Shown: piece after piece, positions 28,188-37,006 of the stretch
Layout: every line of letters starts with the position of its first letter
Position numbering within the stretch: position 1 is the stretch's first letter
Source: Desulfuromonadaceae bacterium
GTDB taxonomy: Bacteria > Desulfobacterota > Desulfuromonadia > Geobacterales > Pseudopelobacteraceae
DNA: 64,000 nt
Assembly: GCA_028687585.1 (NCBI GenBank)
Contig: JAQTZV010000025.1
Span: forward strand, 22,363-86,362
Reading direction: 5' to 3'
Translations under genes and position numbers: made by a program
The notes under the pieces: generated by a model
Seen by the model: the letters and a program-made list of their open reading frames with translations, nothing else
Told to the model about the DNA's origin: nothing
Databases searched by the model: none

Positions 28188-29990
28188 GTGATCGGAAGAA
28201 GAAGTCTCGTTCCTATCCCGACTGAAAAAACTATCCAGGACTCAGTTATCAAAGACCTCGCCCGACTATATCCATATCTGATCTCGCTCCGTTGGCGTTA
28301 TGCCGGCGGAGGGATGTTCCTTCTCCTTACCAACGCCTTTGCGCTGTTAATTCCCTGGTTCATGAAACTGGCGGTGGAGGCGCTGCAGCATCCACTGGCG
28401 GCTCGTTACTCACCATCAGCATGTGCCCTGATCATCTCACTCCTGGCAATCCTGCACTGCGTCACCCGCATCTTTTCCCGAACTTTCATCCTGAATGCGG
28501 CCAGAATTATTGAATTTCGTATCCGTAACGACCTGTTCCAGCGCCTGACCCGGCTTGACCTCAGTTATTTTTCCAGCAGTCGCAGTGGGGATATTATCTC
28601 CCGCTTTTCCAATGACCTGACCAACGTCCGCATGTTGACCGGCTTTGGCGTTATGAGTGCGATTAATACCGTGCTGATTTACAGCGCTGCCGTAACGATG
28701 ATGACCCGGATTCACCCCTGGCTCACCTTCTGGGCAATTCTCCCTTTCCCGATCATGATACTGATCATTAAAAAAGTCAGCCATCGACTCTTTCACCGCT
28801 CTCTTCAGGCTCAGGAGGAGTTGGCGCATCTCTCAAGCCAGGCCGAAGAAACCGTTTCAGCAGTGCGGCTGATAAAATCCTACTGTCGGGAAGAGTATTT
28901 TCAAGGTGAATTCGAAAAAAGCGCCGAGCGTTATCTCAAACACAATCTGCGCCTCGCTCGACTGCGGGGTCTTATCATCCCGGTCATGGCGGCCGCAACC
29001 GGATCCGGAACCCTTGTTGTTCTGTTCGTAGGCGGCAAGCTGGTAATTTCAAACAGCATCACTCTGGGTGATTTTGTTGCTTTCAGCGGTTACCTGGCAA
29101 TGCTTGTCTGGCCGACAGCGGTAATGGGCTGGATCCTGACCCTGGCGCAGCGTGGAGCAGCCTCAATGTCCCGCCTGGCAGGGATACTTGGCGCCGAATC
29201 GACCGTGACTGACCAGCCTGACGCAGAACCGATCAACTCCTTTCATCTGGGTATCGAGGCACGAAACCTCCGTTTCAGCTATGGCGATACTGAAATTATC
29301 ACGGGTATCTCTTTCCATATTCAGGCTGGCGAAACTGTGGGAATTACCGGAGACGTCGGGAGCGGAAAAACATCCCTGTTGCGTCTGATCGCCCGGCTTC
29401 TTCCGATTTCGGACGGAATGCTGTTTATTGACGAACGGGACATTAACAGCATAACGACTACCAGCCTGCGCCGACTGATCGGTTATGTGCCGCAGGAAAC
29501 CTTCCTGTTTTCGCGAACCGTTGCCGACAATATCGGTTACGGGATTGCGGGGGAACATACTACGGAAGCGGTGACAAAAGCGGCAGGCCAGGCAGGTTTT
29601 CTTGAAGATGTAGATGCCTTTCCCGCTAAATTTGAGACACATGTGGGTGAAAAAGGGGTGACTCTTTCCGGCGGCCAGAAACAACGGCTTGCCATCGCCC
29701 GTGCTGTCGTTGGTAATCCGCCAATTCTGCTGCTGGATGATCCGCTTTCTGCGGTAGATGCCGGGCGCGAAGAAGAAATTCTCAACGAACTCGGAAAATT
29801 CTACAGCGGACGAACCGTACTGATTGTCTCACAGAGAGTATCGGCCTTCCGCGACTGCGACCGGATTATTGTTCTGAAAGAGGGGGGGGTTGCCGAACAG
29901 GGAGCCCCTGACGAACTGCTTCTACAGGGTGGACTGTATACCGAGTTATACCACCGGCAGATGAATGCACCGAAAAATCCACTGTTATAA
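28188..29990 (+). CDS. ABC exporter, fused membrane and ATPase domains (MdlA/LmrA type)
   Basis: A 600-residue half-transporter starting at GTG 28188. Residues about 35-320 form the six-helix exporter domain (ending near GWILTLAQRGAASMSRL); about 350-590 form the nucleotide-binding domain with Walker A GDVGSGKTSLLRL, Q-loop YVPQETFLFSRTV, signature LSGGQKQRLAIARAV, Walker B ILLLDDPLSAVD and a degenerate H-loop VSQRVSAF (Gln where His is expected). Asp in Walker B (DD instead of DE) plus Gln for the H-loop residue indicates a degenerate ATPase site, as in one half of MdlAB-type heterodimers. No partner gene adjoins it; uvrB follows 13 bp later. Substrate unknown. Confidence 0.88.
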   Translation: MIGRRSLVPIPTEKTIQDSVIKDLARLYPYLISLRWRYAGGGMFLLLTNAFALLIPWFMKLAVEALQHPLAARYSPSACALIISLLAILHCVTRIFSRTFILNAARIIEFRIRNDLFQRLTRLDLSYFSSSRSGDIISRFSNDLTNVRMLTGFGVMSAINTVLIYSAAVTMMTRIHPWLTFWAILPFPIMILIIKKVSHRLFHRSLQAQEELAHLSSQAEETVSAVRLIKSYCREEYFQGEFEKSAERYLKHNLRLARLRGLIIPVMAAATGSGTLVVLFVGGKLVISNSITLGDFVAFSGYLAMLVWPTAVMGWILTLAQRGAASMSRLAGILGAESTVTDQPDAEPINSFHLGIEARNLRFSYGDTEIITGISFHIQAGETVGITGDVGSGKTSLLRLIARLLPISDGMLFIDERDINSITTTSLRRLIGYVPQETFLFSRTVADNIGYGIAGEHTTEAVTKAAGQAGFLEDVDAFPAKFETHVGEKGVTLSGGQKQRLAIARAVVGNPPILLLDDPLSAVDAGREEEILNELGKFYSGRTVLIVSQRVSAFRDCDRIIVLKEGGVAEQGAPDELLLQGGLYTELYHRQMNAPKNPLL

Positions 29991-30003
29991 TCTGTGAGTT
30001 TGT

Positions 30004-32022
30004 ATGTCCATTTTCAAAATCACAACTGAATATACCCCGCGCGGTGATCAGCCACAGGCCATCAAAGAACTGGTCGAAGGGATCGAGCGTGGCGACCGCC
30101 ACCAGACGCTCCTCGGAGTTACCGGATCCGGCAAAACGTTCACCGTCGCCAACATCATTGCCGAAACTTCGCGCCCGGCGCTGGTACTGGCTCCCAACAA
30201 GACACTGGCGGCCCAGCTCTACGGTGAGTTCAAGGAGCTTTTCCCGGATAACGCGGTTGAATACTTTGTCTCATACTACGATTACTACCAGCCGGAAGCC
30301 TACATCCCGACCAGCGACACCTTTATTGAAAAAGATTCTGCAATCAACGACGAAATAGACAAGATGCGCCATTCGGCGACGCGTAGCCTTCTGACACGGC
30401 GGGATGTCATTATCGTAGCGTCGGTCTCCTGCATTTACGGCATCGGTTCACCCGATGCGTACCAGTCGATGCACATCTTCTTTCATCAAGGGGATGATTA
30501 CGGACGCGACGAACTGCTCAAAAAACTGATCGAGATTCAGTATGAGCGCAATGATATGGATTTCCATCGCGGCACGTTCCGGGTGCGGGGGGATGTGATT
30601 GAAATTTTTCCGGCGTATGATAATGATCGTGCGCTCAGGATAGAATTTTTTGGCGATGAAATTGAGGCTATCAGTGAAATCGATCCGTTGCGCGGCGCCG
30701 TGCTGCAGAAGCTGTCAAAATGTTCCATCTATCCGGCTTCCCATTACGTTTCCACCCGTGAAACGCTGGAACGGGCCGTTGAACAGATCCGGATCGACCT
30801 TGCGGAGCGGATCTGCTATTTCCGTTCGCAAAACATGCTGCTGGAAGAACAGCGTATCGAACAACGGACCTTCTACGATATAGAAATGATGGAGGAGATG
30901 GGGTTCTGTCACGGCATCGAAAACTATTCGCGATATTTCGACGGTCGTCAACCGGGCGAAGCACCATATACGCTGATTGATTACTTCCCGGATGACTTTA
31001 TTCTTTTTGTCGATGAATCACATATCACCATTCCTCAAACCGGCGCCATGTACCGCGGTGACCGTTCCCGCAAGGATACGCTGGTCAACTACGGTTTCCG
31101 CCTGCCTGCGGCGCTTGACAACCGTCCGCTTAATTTCCAGGAGTTTCAGGCCCGTATCCGGCAGGCGGTCTATGTTTCGGCGACTCCGGCCGATTATGAA
31201 CTTGCGGCGAGCGACGGCGTGTTTGTCGAGCAGGTTATACGCCCGACAGGGCTGGTTGATCCGGTTATAGAGGTGCGACCGGTGACGGCAGGGAGAGAGA
31301 GTTCTGTTGGCCAGGTAGACGACCTTCTCCACGAAGTCCGCGAGACCGTTGCCCGTGGCGAGCGGGTACTGGTGACAACCCTGACCAAACGGATGTCCGA
31401 AGAGTTGACCAATTATTATCGTGAGCTGGGAGTGCGGATAAAATATCTCCACTCAGACATCGTCACCATCGAGCGGATGCAGATTATTCGCGACCTCCGC
31501 ATGGGAGAATTCGACGTACTGGTCGGAATTAATCTGTTACGTGAGGGACTGGATCTGCCGGAGGTCTCTCTGGTCGCCATTCTTGATGCCGACAAGGAAG
31601 GCTTTCTCCGCTCTCAGCGGTCATTAATTCAGACCTGCGGACGTGCGGCCCGTAACATCAATGGCCGGGTGCTGATGTATGGTGACAGTGTGACTCGCTC
31701 CATGCAGGCCTGCATCGATGAAACCGGGCGACGGCGGGTCAAGCAGCTCGCCTATAACGTAGAGCACGGTATCACGCCGGAAACGGTCAAAAAAGGGTTG
31801 CGCAGTATTTTGGAGTCGATCGAGGAGAAGGATTATGTCACGCAACCTGCCGGGGTAGCCGAAGCGGGAGAGGAATACATCGCCCCGAAAGAGATCCCCA
31901 AGCTGGTGAAGAAGCTCCGGAAAGAGATGCTGGCAGCAGCCAAGGATTTGAATTTCGAAAAGGCGGCGGTACTGCGCGACCGGGTTAAAAAGCTGGAATC
32001 GATGGAGTTGGCACTGCGATGA
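30004..32022 (+). CDS. uvrB: excinuclease ABC subunit B
   Basis: A 672-residue UvrB of normal length. It has Walker [15 protein letters not shown], the damage-probing beta-hairpin region [12 protein letters not shown], helicase motifs including [35 protein letters not shown] and QTCGRAARN, and the C-terminal UVR domain ([28 protein letters not shown]) that contacts UvrC. It loads onto damaged DNA with UvrA in nucleotide excision repair. It overlaps the following glycosylase gene by 4 bp, making a small DNA-repair operon. Confidence 0.98.
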   Translation: MSIFKITTEYTPRGDQPQAIKELVEGIERGDRHQTLLGVTGSGKTFTVANIIAETSRPALVLAPNKTLAAQLYGEFKELFPDNAVEYFVSYYDYYQPEAYIPTSDTFIEKDSAINDEIDKMRHSATRSLLTRRDVIIVASVSCIYGIGSPDAYQSMHIFFHQGDDYGRDELLKKLIEIQYERNDMDFHRGTFRVRGDVIEIFPAYDNDRALRIEFFGDEIEAISEIDPLRGAVLQKLSKCSIYPASHYVSTRETLERAVEQIRIDLAERICYFRSQNMLLEEQRIEQRTFYDIEMMEEMGFCHGIENYSRYFDGRQPGEAPYTLIDYFPDDFILFVDESHITIPQTGAMYRGDRSRKDTLVNYGFRLPAALDNRPLNFQEFQARIRQAVYVSATPADYELAASDGVFVEQVIRPTGLVDPVIEVRPVTAGRESSVGQVDDLLHEVRETVARGERVLVTTLTKRMSEELTNYYRELGVRIKYLHSDIVTIERMQIIRDLRMGEFDVLVGINLLREGLDLPEVSLVAILDADKEGFLRSQRSLIQTCGRAARNINGRVLMYGDSVTRSMQACIDETGRRRVKQLAYNVEHGITPETVKKGLRSILESIEEKDYVTQPAGVAEAGEEYIAPKEIPKLVKKLRKEMLAAAKDLNFEKAAVLRDRVKKLESMELALR

Positions 32023-32903
32023 CGTCTTTGACGCCTATTTCGTTGACAAAAAACTACCAAAAGAATGGGTCGCTCTCTCCACGTATAGTCACCGCGTTTC
32101 GCACGAACGTTTATGCGTATTTTCACGCCAATCCCCGCCCGATGCCGTGGCGTGAGACTACTGACCCATACCGGATTCTGGTGTCGGAAATCATGCTGCA
32201 GCAGACCCAGGTAGAGCGGGTAAAGATCAAATATGCAGAATTTCTGACTGTTTTTCCGACTGTTTTTGAGTTGGCTGCTGCATCGCTGGCTAGTGTGCTG
32301 CAGGTATGGCAGGGGCTGGGATATAATCGCCGGGCTGTATTTCTGAAGCGCTGTTCGGAAGAGATCGTTACCTATTACGGCGGACAGTTCCCTCGCTCGA
32401 TTGCAGAGCTGCAATCGCTGCCCGGCATCGGCCCCTATACTGCGCGGGCTGTAGCTGCATTCGCGTTCGGCATTGCCGCCCCCCTCATTGAGACCAACGT
32501 CCGCACCGTCTATATCCATTTTTTCTTCCATGGTCGCGCAACAGTCAGTGACCGTGAGATCATGCCACTGGTCGAAGCAACACTGGATCAGGAAAATCCC
32601 CGTGAATGGTACTATGCCCTTATGGATTATGGCGTCATGCTCAAACAGACTCTCCCGAATCCCGGTCGGCGCAGCACACACCACATACAACAGAGCCGCT
32701 TCGAAGGTTCCAATCGACAGTTGCGCGGCCGCATGTTACGCGCGATCATGAAGCAACCTCACATATCAGTCAAAGAGCTGCTGGCAGCCCTGCGGGTCGA
32801 ACGGGAATTGATATTGAGTAATCTGGAAGCAATGCGGCGGGAGGGTTTTCTGGTTAAACGAGAACGAGGTTATTGCATTGCGGGTGAATACAAACGGGGC
32901 TAG
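32019..32903 (+). CDS. MutY-like HhH-GPD DNA glycosylase lacking the iron-sulfur cluster
   Basis: A 294-residue HhH-GPD glycosylase. The MutY-type start [28 protein letters not shown] includes the catalytic Glu (SEIMLQQ), and the helix-hairpin-helix is [18 protein letters not shown]. Where MutY has the catalytic Asp it reads IETNVRTVY. The four-cysteine [4Fe-4S] loop is absent: after [20 protein letters not shown] comes an [11 protein letters not shown] segment and a winged-helix-like tail instead of the NUDIX-like domain. This pattern defines a known MutY-like subfamily whose lesion specificity is less clear. It is coupled to uvrB by a 4-bp overlap. Confidence 0.85.
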   Translation: MTSLTPISLTKNYQKNGSLSPRIVTAFRTNVYAYFHANPRPMPWRETTDPYRILVSEIMLQQTQVERVKIKYAEFLTVFPTVFELAAASLASVLQVWQGLGYNRRAVFLKRCSEEIVTYYGGQFPRSIAELQSLPGIGPYTARAVAAFAFGIAAPLIETNVRTVYIHFFFHGRATVSDREIMPLVEATLDQENPREWYYALMDYGVMLKQTLPNPGRRSTHHIQQSRFEGSNRQLRGRMLRAIMKQPHISVKELLAALRVERELILSNLEAMRREGFLVKRERGYCIAGEYKRG

Positions 32904-32926
32904 CGCGTTGGCGCGAGCCCCGTTTG
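32891..32926. terminator. bidirectional stem-loop between convergent genes
   Basis: Perfect outer arms CAAACGGGGCT and AGCCCCGTTTG enclose inner CGCG/CGCG pairs around a TTGG loop. It overlaps the stop codon of the glycosylase gene and lies 20 bp past the cytochrome stop. There is no long T tract, so termination in both directions is probable but not certain. Confidence 0.7.
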
Positions 32927-32946
32927 TGAAGCGGTATATAACTACC

Positions 32947-33225
32947 TTATTTTTTGTGACAATCCTTGCACCCAACCGGTCCTTTTTTCATTTCAGTGTG
33001 GCAGCCCTTACAGGTTTTGTGAGCCCAGTCTTTGCCGAGTTCGGCAATTTTGCCCGGAGCCTTCTCGTGGCACTTCTTGCAGTCTTTCAGCTGCTCCTGG
33101 TGCTTTTTGTGCGTGAAGGACACTTTGCCCATGGATGCCGGCAATTCGATTACGTCTGCTGCGAAGGCTGCTCCTGCAAAAGCGGTGACGGCAAACATTG
33201 CTACTACGGCACTGATTTTTTTCAT
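32947..33225 (-). CDS. ppcA: periplasmic triheme cytochrome c7, PpcA family
   Basis: A 92-residue protein from ATG 33225, preceded by AAAGGAGAA; the longer frame from 33279 is not needed. A signal peptide (MKKISAVVAMFAVTAFAGAAFA) is followed by a mature protein of about 70 residues with three CxxCH heme sites (CKKCH, CKGCH, CKDCH), distal histidines in FTHKKHQ and WAHKT, and a lysine-rich surface. This matches Geobacter PpcA-E, periplasmic shuttles carrying electrons from inner-membrane quinol oxidation toward outer-membrane conduits for Fe(III) respiration. Which paralogue it corresponds to cannot be told. One residue is missing in the loop before the second heme compared with PpcA. Confidence 0.93.
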   Translation of the reverse strand: MKKISAVVAMFAVTAFAGAAFAADVIELPASMGKVSFTHKKHQEQLKDCKKCHEKAPGKIAELGKDWAHKTCKGCHTEMKKGPVGCKDCHKK

Positions 33226-33581
33226 CTGATATTCTCCTTTTATGTTTTTTACTGCGTTGAGACGCAGATATGATTTCATGCCGTTGATACTGCATTTATT
33301 TCCGCAGAATAATTAGCATATTAAATGCCAATCTGCAAGACATAATGCAACATACTGATTATATTGAATTAAATAATTTTACAGCAATTATCAGCAGACG
33401 TTCTATACCTCAATTGAGGTAGCAATGATATTTTTTGAAGCGATCATCGACCGAAAGAGCTTGCCATAGACACTGTCAATTAGTAAGTTGGAAAATATTT
33501 TGTTACCACACTGCTATCCCGTTTATCAAGACGGGTAACGTGTAACCGCAGAAAAATTTACCCAGGAGGAACAGAACTATT
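33226..33581. other. divergent promoter region, cytochrome c7 / gspG
   Basis: About 355 bp of A+T-rich DNA between divergently transcribed genes. A small hairpin (CCCGT 33518-33522, ACGGG 33531-33535) lies about 50 bp before gspG. I looked for a c-di-GMP riboswitch core, which Geobacter often places before cytochrome genes, and did not find one. No further structure recognised. Confidence 0.4.
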
Positions 33582-34022
33582 ATGCAGTATGTAAACGACA
33601 GAAAAGGCTTTACATTGATTGAAATCATGGTTGTTATCGTCATACTGGCTCTATTGGCTGCACTGGTCGGCCCGAAGCTTATGGGGCGCACGGACGATGC
33701 GAAACTTACCGACGCACGGGTACAGATCAAGAACATCGAGACTGCTCTCAAACTCTACAAGCTTGATAACGGTAATTACCCGTCTACTGAGCAGGGACTG
33801 GATGCGTTGATTACAAAACCGACCGTCGGAGTAATTCCAAATGGCTATAAGGATGGTGGCTACCTGGAGAGTAAGAAGGTTCCCAAGGATCCCTGGGGAA
33901 GCGACTATCTTTACATTTCACCCGGTGAACATGGCGACTACGACCTCTTTTCGTATGGCTCTGACGGTGCGAAGGGTGGTGAAGGAAAGAATGTAGATAT
34001 AACCAGCTGGGATACAAAATAA
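33582..34022 (+). CDS. gspG: type II secretion major pseudopilin GspG
   Basis: A 146-residue type IV pilin-like protein. The prepilin peptidase site is [24 protein letters not shown], with Glu5 of the mature protein present. The globular domain shows GspG-specific features: [20 protein letters not shown] and the C-terminal calcium-binding region [27 protein letters not shown]. GspG forms the pseudopilus of type II secretion systems. AGGAGG precedes the start. No other gsp gene is near, so it is an orphan here; it may serve a secretion system encoded elsewhere. Confidence 0.93.
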   Translation: MQYVNDRKGFTLIEIMVVIVILALLAALVGPKLMGRTDDAKLTDARVQIKNIETALKLYKLDNGNYPSTEQGLDALITKPTVGVIPNGYKDGGYLESKKVPKDPWGSDYLYISPGEHGDYDLFSYGSDGAKGGEGKNVDITSWDTK

Positions 34023-34091
34023 GAAGCAGTGGGTTCGGCGCGCCGTGCCCATGTTCACAATATGGTTGAAATTTTGAAAAACTGAGCTATA

Positions 34092-34152
34092 GTAAAGCAC
34101 CTAAATCATTATATTCATTATGAATAAATGTTTTTAGCGTCTGTAAAGCACC
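34092..34152 (+). promoter_or_regulatory. repeat-flanked palindrome upstream of ppdK
   Basis: A perfect 15-bp palindrome TATTCAT-T-ATGAATA (34112-34126) is flanked by two identical copies of GTAAAGCACC (34092-34101 and 34143-34152), 51 bp apart. The arrangement, 60 bp before the ppdK start, looks like a regulator-binding region or an A+T-rich promoter with paired sites. The binding protein is unknown. Confidence 0.5.
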
Positions 34153-34184
34153 CGTAATAATTCTACGTAAGAGGAGACGGTACA

Positions 34185-36836
34185 ATGGCTCAGAAGTTTG
34201 TGTATTTCTTTGGTAATGGTCACGCAGAAGGCCGGGCTGACATGAAGAATCTTTTGGGAGGCAAAGGAGCGAATCTGGCTGAAATGACCAGCATCGGACT
34301 TCCTGTCCCGCCCGGATTTACTCTGAGTACGGAGGTATGCACCGAATTCTATAAGAACGGCAGTAATTACCCCCCCCCACTGACGGCCGAAGTCGCCGAT
34401 CATCTTTCCCGGGTCGAAGAATTAATGGGGCGAAAATTCGGTGATCCCGCCAATCCACTTCTGGTTTCGGTTCGTTCGGGTGCCCGCGCATCCATGCCGG
34501 GTATGATGGACACCGTTTTGAACCTTGGTCTTAACGACATCACCGTGCAGGGCATCATTGCCCAGAGCGGAGATGAACGTTTCGCCTACGATGCCTACCG
34601 CCGCTTTGTCCAGATGTATTCTGATGTTGTCATGGGCATGGACAAACACTCCCTTGATCACCTTCTTGATCAGAAAAAGGAAGAACGAGGTGTTCATCTC
34701 GACACCGACCTGAGCGCCGGTGACTGGAAGGATCTGGTTGCGGCATTCAAAGCGAAGATCAAGGAAGAGCTTGGAGTTGCATTTCCGGAAGATCCGATGG
34801 ATCAACTGTGGGGGGCAATCGGAGCTGTATTCGGTTCATGGATGAATCAGCGTGCCATCACCTACCGTCGTTTGAATAACATCCCCGCAGAATGGGGAAC
34901 TGCCGTTAACGTCCAGTCGATGGTCTACGGAAACATGGGCAACGACTGTGCTACCGGTGTGGCTTTTACCCGCGACCCTTCCACGGGGGAAAACTATTTC
35001 TATGGTGAATATCTGGTCAACGCCCAGGGCGAAGATGTCGTCGCCGGTATCCGCACACCGCAACCGATAAATCGAGCCAAAGCAACGACACTTCCACCGA
35101 TGGAAGAGGTAATGCCTGAGTGTTATCGGCAGCTTGATGCCATTCGCGTAATACTCGAAAAGCATTACAAGGATATGCAGGATATCGAGTTTACTATCGA
35201 AAAAGGCAAACTCTTTATGCTCCAGACCCGCAACGGCAAGCGTACCGCGCCTGCCGCCATCAAGATTGCGGTTGACATGGTTGCAGAGGGGTTGATCGAC
35301 CAAAGAACGGCGGTGAAACGAGTGGCTCCTGAACAACTGGACCAGCTCCTCCACCCGTCACTTGACCCGAAAGCGGTCAAAAACATTATTGCCAAAGGGC
35401 TTCCGGCGTCACCGGGTGCCGTCTCCGGTACAGTCGTCCTTACCGCCGACGAAGCCGAGTCTGAAGCGAAAACCGGCCGCAAGGTAATTCTTGTGCGCAT
35501 TGAAACGTCACCCGAAGATATCCACGGTATGCACGCCGCCCAGGGGATTCTGACCGCACGTGGCGGCATGACATCCCATGCGGCTGTTGTTGCCCGAGGG
35601 ATGGGTAAATGCTGCGTCGCCGGTTGCGGCGATATCAAGGTGGATTATGCAAACCAGTGCTTCACGACAAAAGGCGGTGTTGTTGTTAAAAAAGGTGACA
35701 TGATCACGCTTGACGGCACACTGGGCGAGGTCATGCTCGGTGCTGTGCCGACCGTATCGGCCGAATTAACCGGTGATTTCGGCACGCTGATGGGATGGGT
35801 GGACGGCATCCGCCGCATGAAAGTACGGGCCAATGCCGATACTCCACATGATGCCAAAGTCGCCCGACAGTTTGGCGCCGAGGGGATCGGGCTCTGCCGT
35901 ACCGAGCATATGTTTTTTGATGCCGAGCGGATCGCTGCCGTCCGTGAAATGATTCTGTCAGAGGACGTTGAAGGCCGGGAACTCGCACTGGCAAAAATTC
36001 TTCCGATGCAGAAGGGGGATTTTATCGGCCTGTTCCGTGAGATGAAAGGGCTGCCGGTTACGATCAGGCTGCTCGACCCGCCGCTGCACGAGTTTCTGCC
36101 CCAGGAAGAGAAAGATATCGTTGAATTGTGCAAAACCATGAAAGTGCCGGTCAGCGCCCTTAAACACAAGATTGAAACGCTGCACGAGTTCAACCCGATG
36201 TTGGGTCATCGAGGGTGTCGTCTCGGTATCACCTATCCGGAAATTTACAATATGCAGGTCAAGGCGATCATGGAAGCTGCCTGCGAACTGGTCAAAAACG
36301 AAGGTTTCAGCATTGTGCCTGAAATAATGATTCCGCTTATTGCAACGGCTAAAGAGCTGTCAGTTTTGAAGCAGAATGCCGTGGCAATATGTGATGAAAC
36401 GATCGCCCGGTACGGTGTCAAAGTTGAGTATCTGATCGGTACGATGATTGAATTGCCGCGCGCCGCCCTGACTGCTGACGAAATTGCGGTCGAGGCTGAA
36501 TTTTTCTCGTTCGGCACCAATGACCTGACCCAGACAACATTTGGCCTGTCGCGTGACGATGCCGGCAAGTTCCTGCCGTTCTATGTCGATAACGGCATTC
36601 TGCCGGAAGATCCATTTGTCTCGCTCGACCAGAATGGCGTCGGCAAACTGGTCAAGATGGCCTGTGAGTTGGGGCGCACAACCCGTCCGAACATAAAGCT
36701 CGGCATCTGCGGCGAGCATGGCGGCGATCCGTCTTCGGTAATATTCTGTCATAACGTCGGGCTGGATTATGTCTCCTGCTCACCGTTCCGGGTGCCGATT
36801 GCACGGTTGGCAGCGGCTCATGCTGTCCTTGGGTAA
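34185..36836 (+). CDS. ppdK: pyruvate, phosphate dikinase
   Basis: An 883-residue PPDK of the family's normal length. The N-terminal ATP-grasp region has LLGGKGANLAEMTSIGLPVPPGFTL and SVRSGARASMPGMMDTVLN; the swivelling phosphohistidine domain has GGMTSHAAVVARGMGKCCV with the catalytic His; the C-terminal PEP/pyruvate barrel has LCRTEHMFF, GTNDLTQTTFG and GICGEHGGDP. It interconverts pyruvate, ATP and Pi with PEP, AMP and PPi. In an acetate- or fatty-acid-using anaerobe it is likely gluconeogenic. GAGGAG precedes the ATG; a terminator follows, so it is monocistronic. Confidence 0.98.
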   Translation: MAQKFVYFFGNGHAEGRADMKNLLGGKGANLAEMTSIGLPVPPGFTLSTEVCTEFYKNGSNYPPPLTAEVADHLSRVEELMGRKFGDPANPLLVSVRSGARASMPGMMDTVLNLGLNDITVQGIIAQSGDERFAYDAYRRFVQMYSDVVMGMDKHSLDHLLDQKKEERGVHLDTDLSAGDWKDLVAAFKAKIKEELGVAFPEDPMDQLWGAIGAVFGSWMNQRAITYRRLNNIPAEWGTAVNVQSMVYGNMGNDCATGVAFTRDPSTGENYFYGEYLVNAQGEDVVAGIRTPQPINRAKATTLPPMEEVMPECYRQLDAIRVILEKHYKDMQDIEFTIEKGKLFMLQTRNGKRTAPAAIKIAVDMVAEGLIDQRTAVKRVAPEQLDQLLHPSLDPKAVKNIIAKGLPASPGAVSGTVVLTADEAESEAKTGRKVILVRIETSPEDIHGMHAAQGILTARGGMTSHAAVVARGMGKCCVAGCGDIKVDYANQCFTTKGGVVVKKGDMITLDGTLGEVMLGAVPTVSAELTGDFGTLMGWVDGIRRMKVRANADTPHDAKVARQFGAEGIGLCRTEHMFFDAERIAAVREMILSEDVEGRELALAKILPMQKGDFIGLFREMKGLPVTIRLLDPPLHEFLPQEEKDIVELCKTMKVPVSALKHKIETLHEFNPMLGHRGCRLGITYPEIYNMQVKAIMEAACELVKNEGFSIVPEIMIPLIATAKELSVLKQNAVAICDETIARYGVKVEYLIGTMIELPRAALTADEIAVEAEFFSFGTNDLTQTTFGLSRDDAGKFLPFYVDNGILPEDPFVSLDQNGVGKLVKMACELGRTTRPNIKLGICGEHGGDPSSVIFCHNVGLDYVSCSPFRVPIARLAAAHAVLG

Positions 36837-36860
36837 TTAGTCACCCGTTCTGCTCCAAAG

Positions 36861-36898
36861 AGTCCGTTCATCCTGCATAAGGAAGAACGGACTTTTTT
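36861..36898 (+). terminator. intrinsic terminator after ppdK
   Basis: Arms AGTCCGTTC (36861-36869) and GAACGGACT (36885-36893) form a 9-bp perfect stem, followed by a run of six T residues. It begins 24 bp past the ppdK stop. Confidence 0.92.
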
Positions 36899-37006
36899 GT
36901 TCTGCGGTTGCAAAGTCAAACTCTTGCCTGTACTTTTGTACGAAGCCCAGCGTTATATGTTACGCGGCATATATACAAACATTTCCGGCATGCTGAGGAG
37001 AATTGT

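Noticed and set aside
31833..32690. A 285-codon minus-strand open frame across uvrB and the glycosylase gene
   Set aside because: Both plus-strand genes are conserved and coupled; the antisense frame has no recognisable domain and no start signal.
33226..33581. Possible c-di-GMP riboswitch between the cytochrome c7 gene and gspG
   Set aside because: A short CCCGT/ACGGG hairpin and a GAAAG stretch first suggested it, but the conserved core of the GEMM class is absent.
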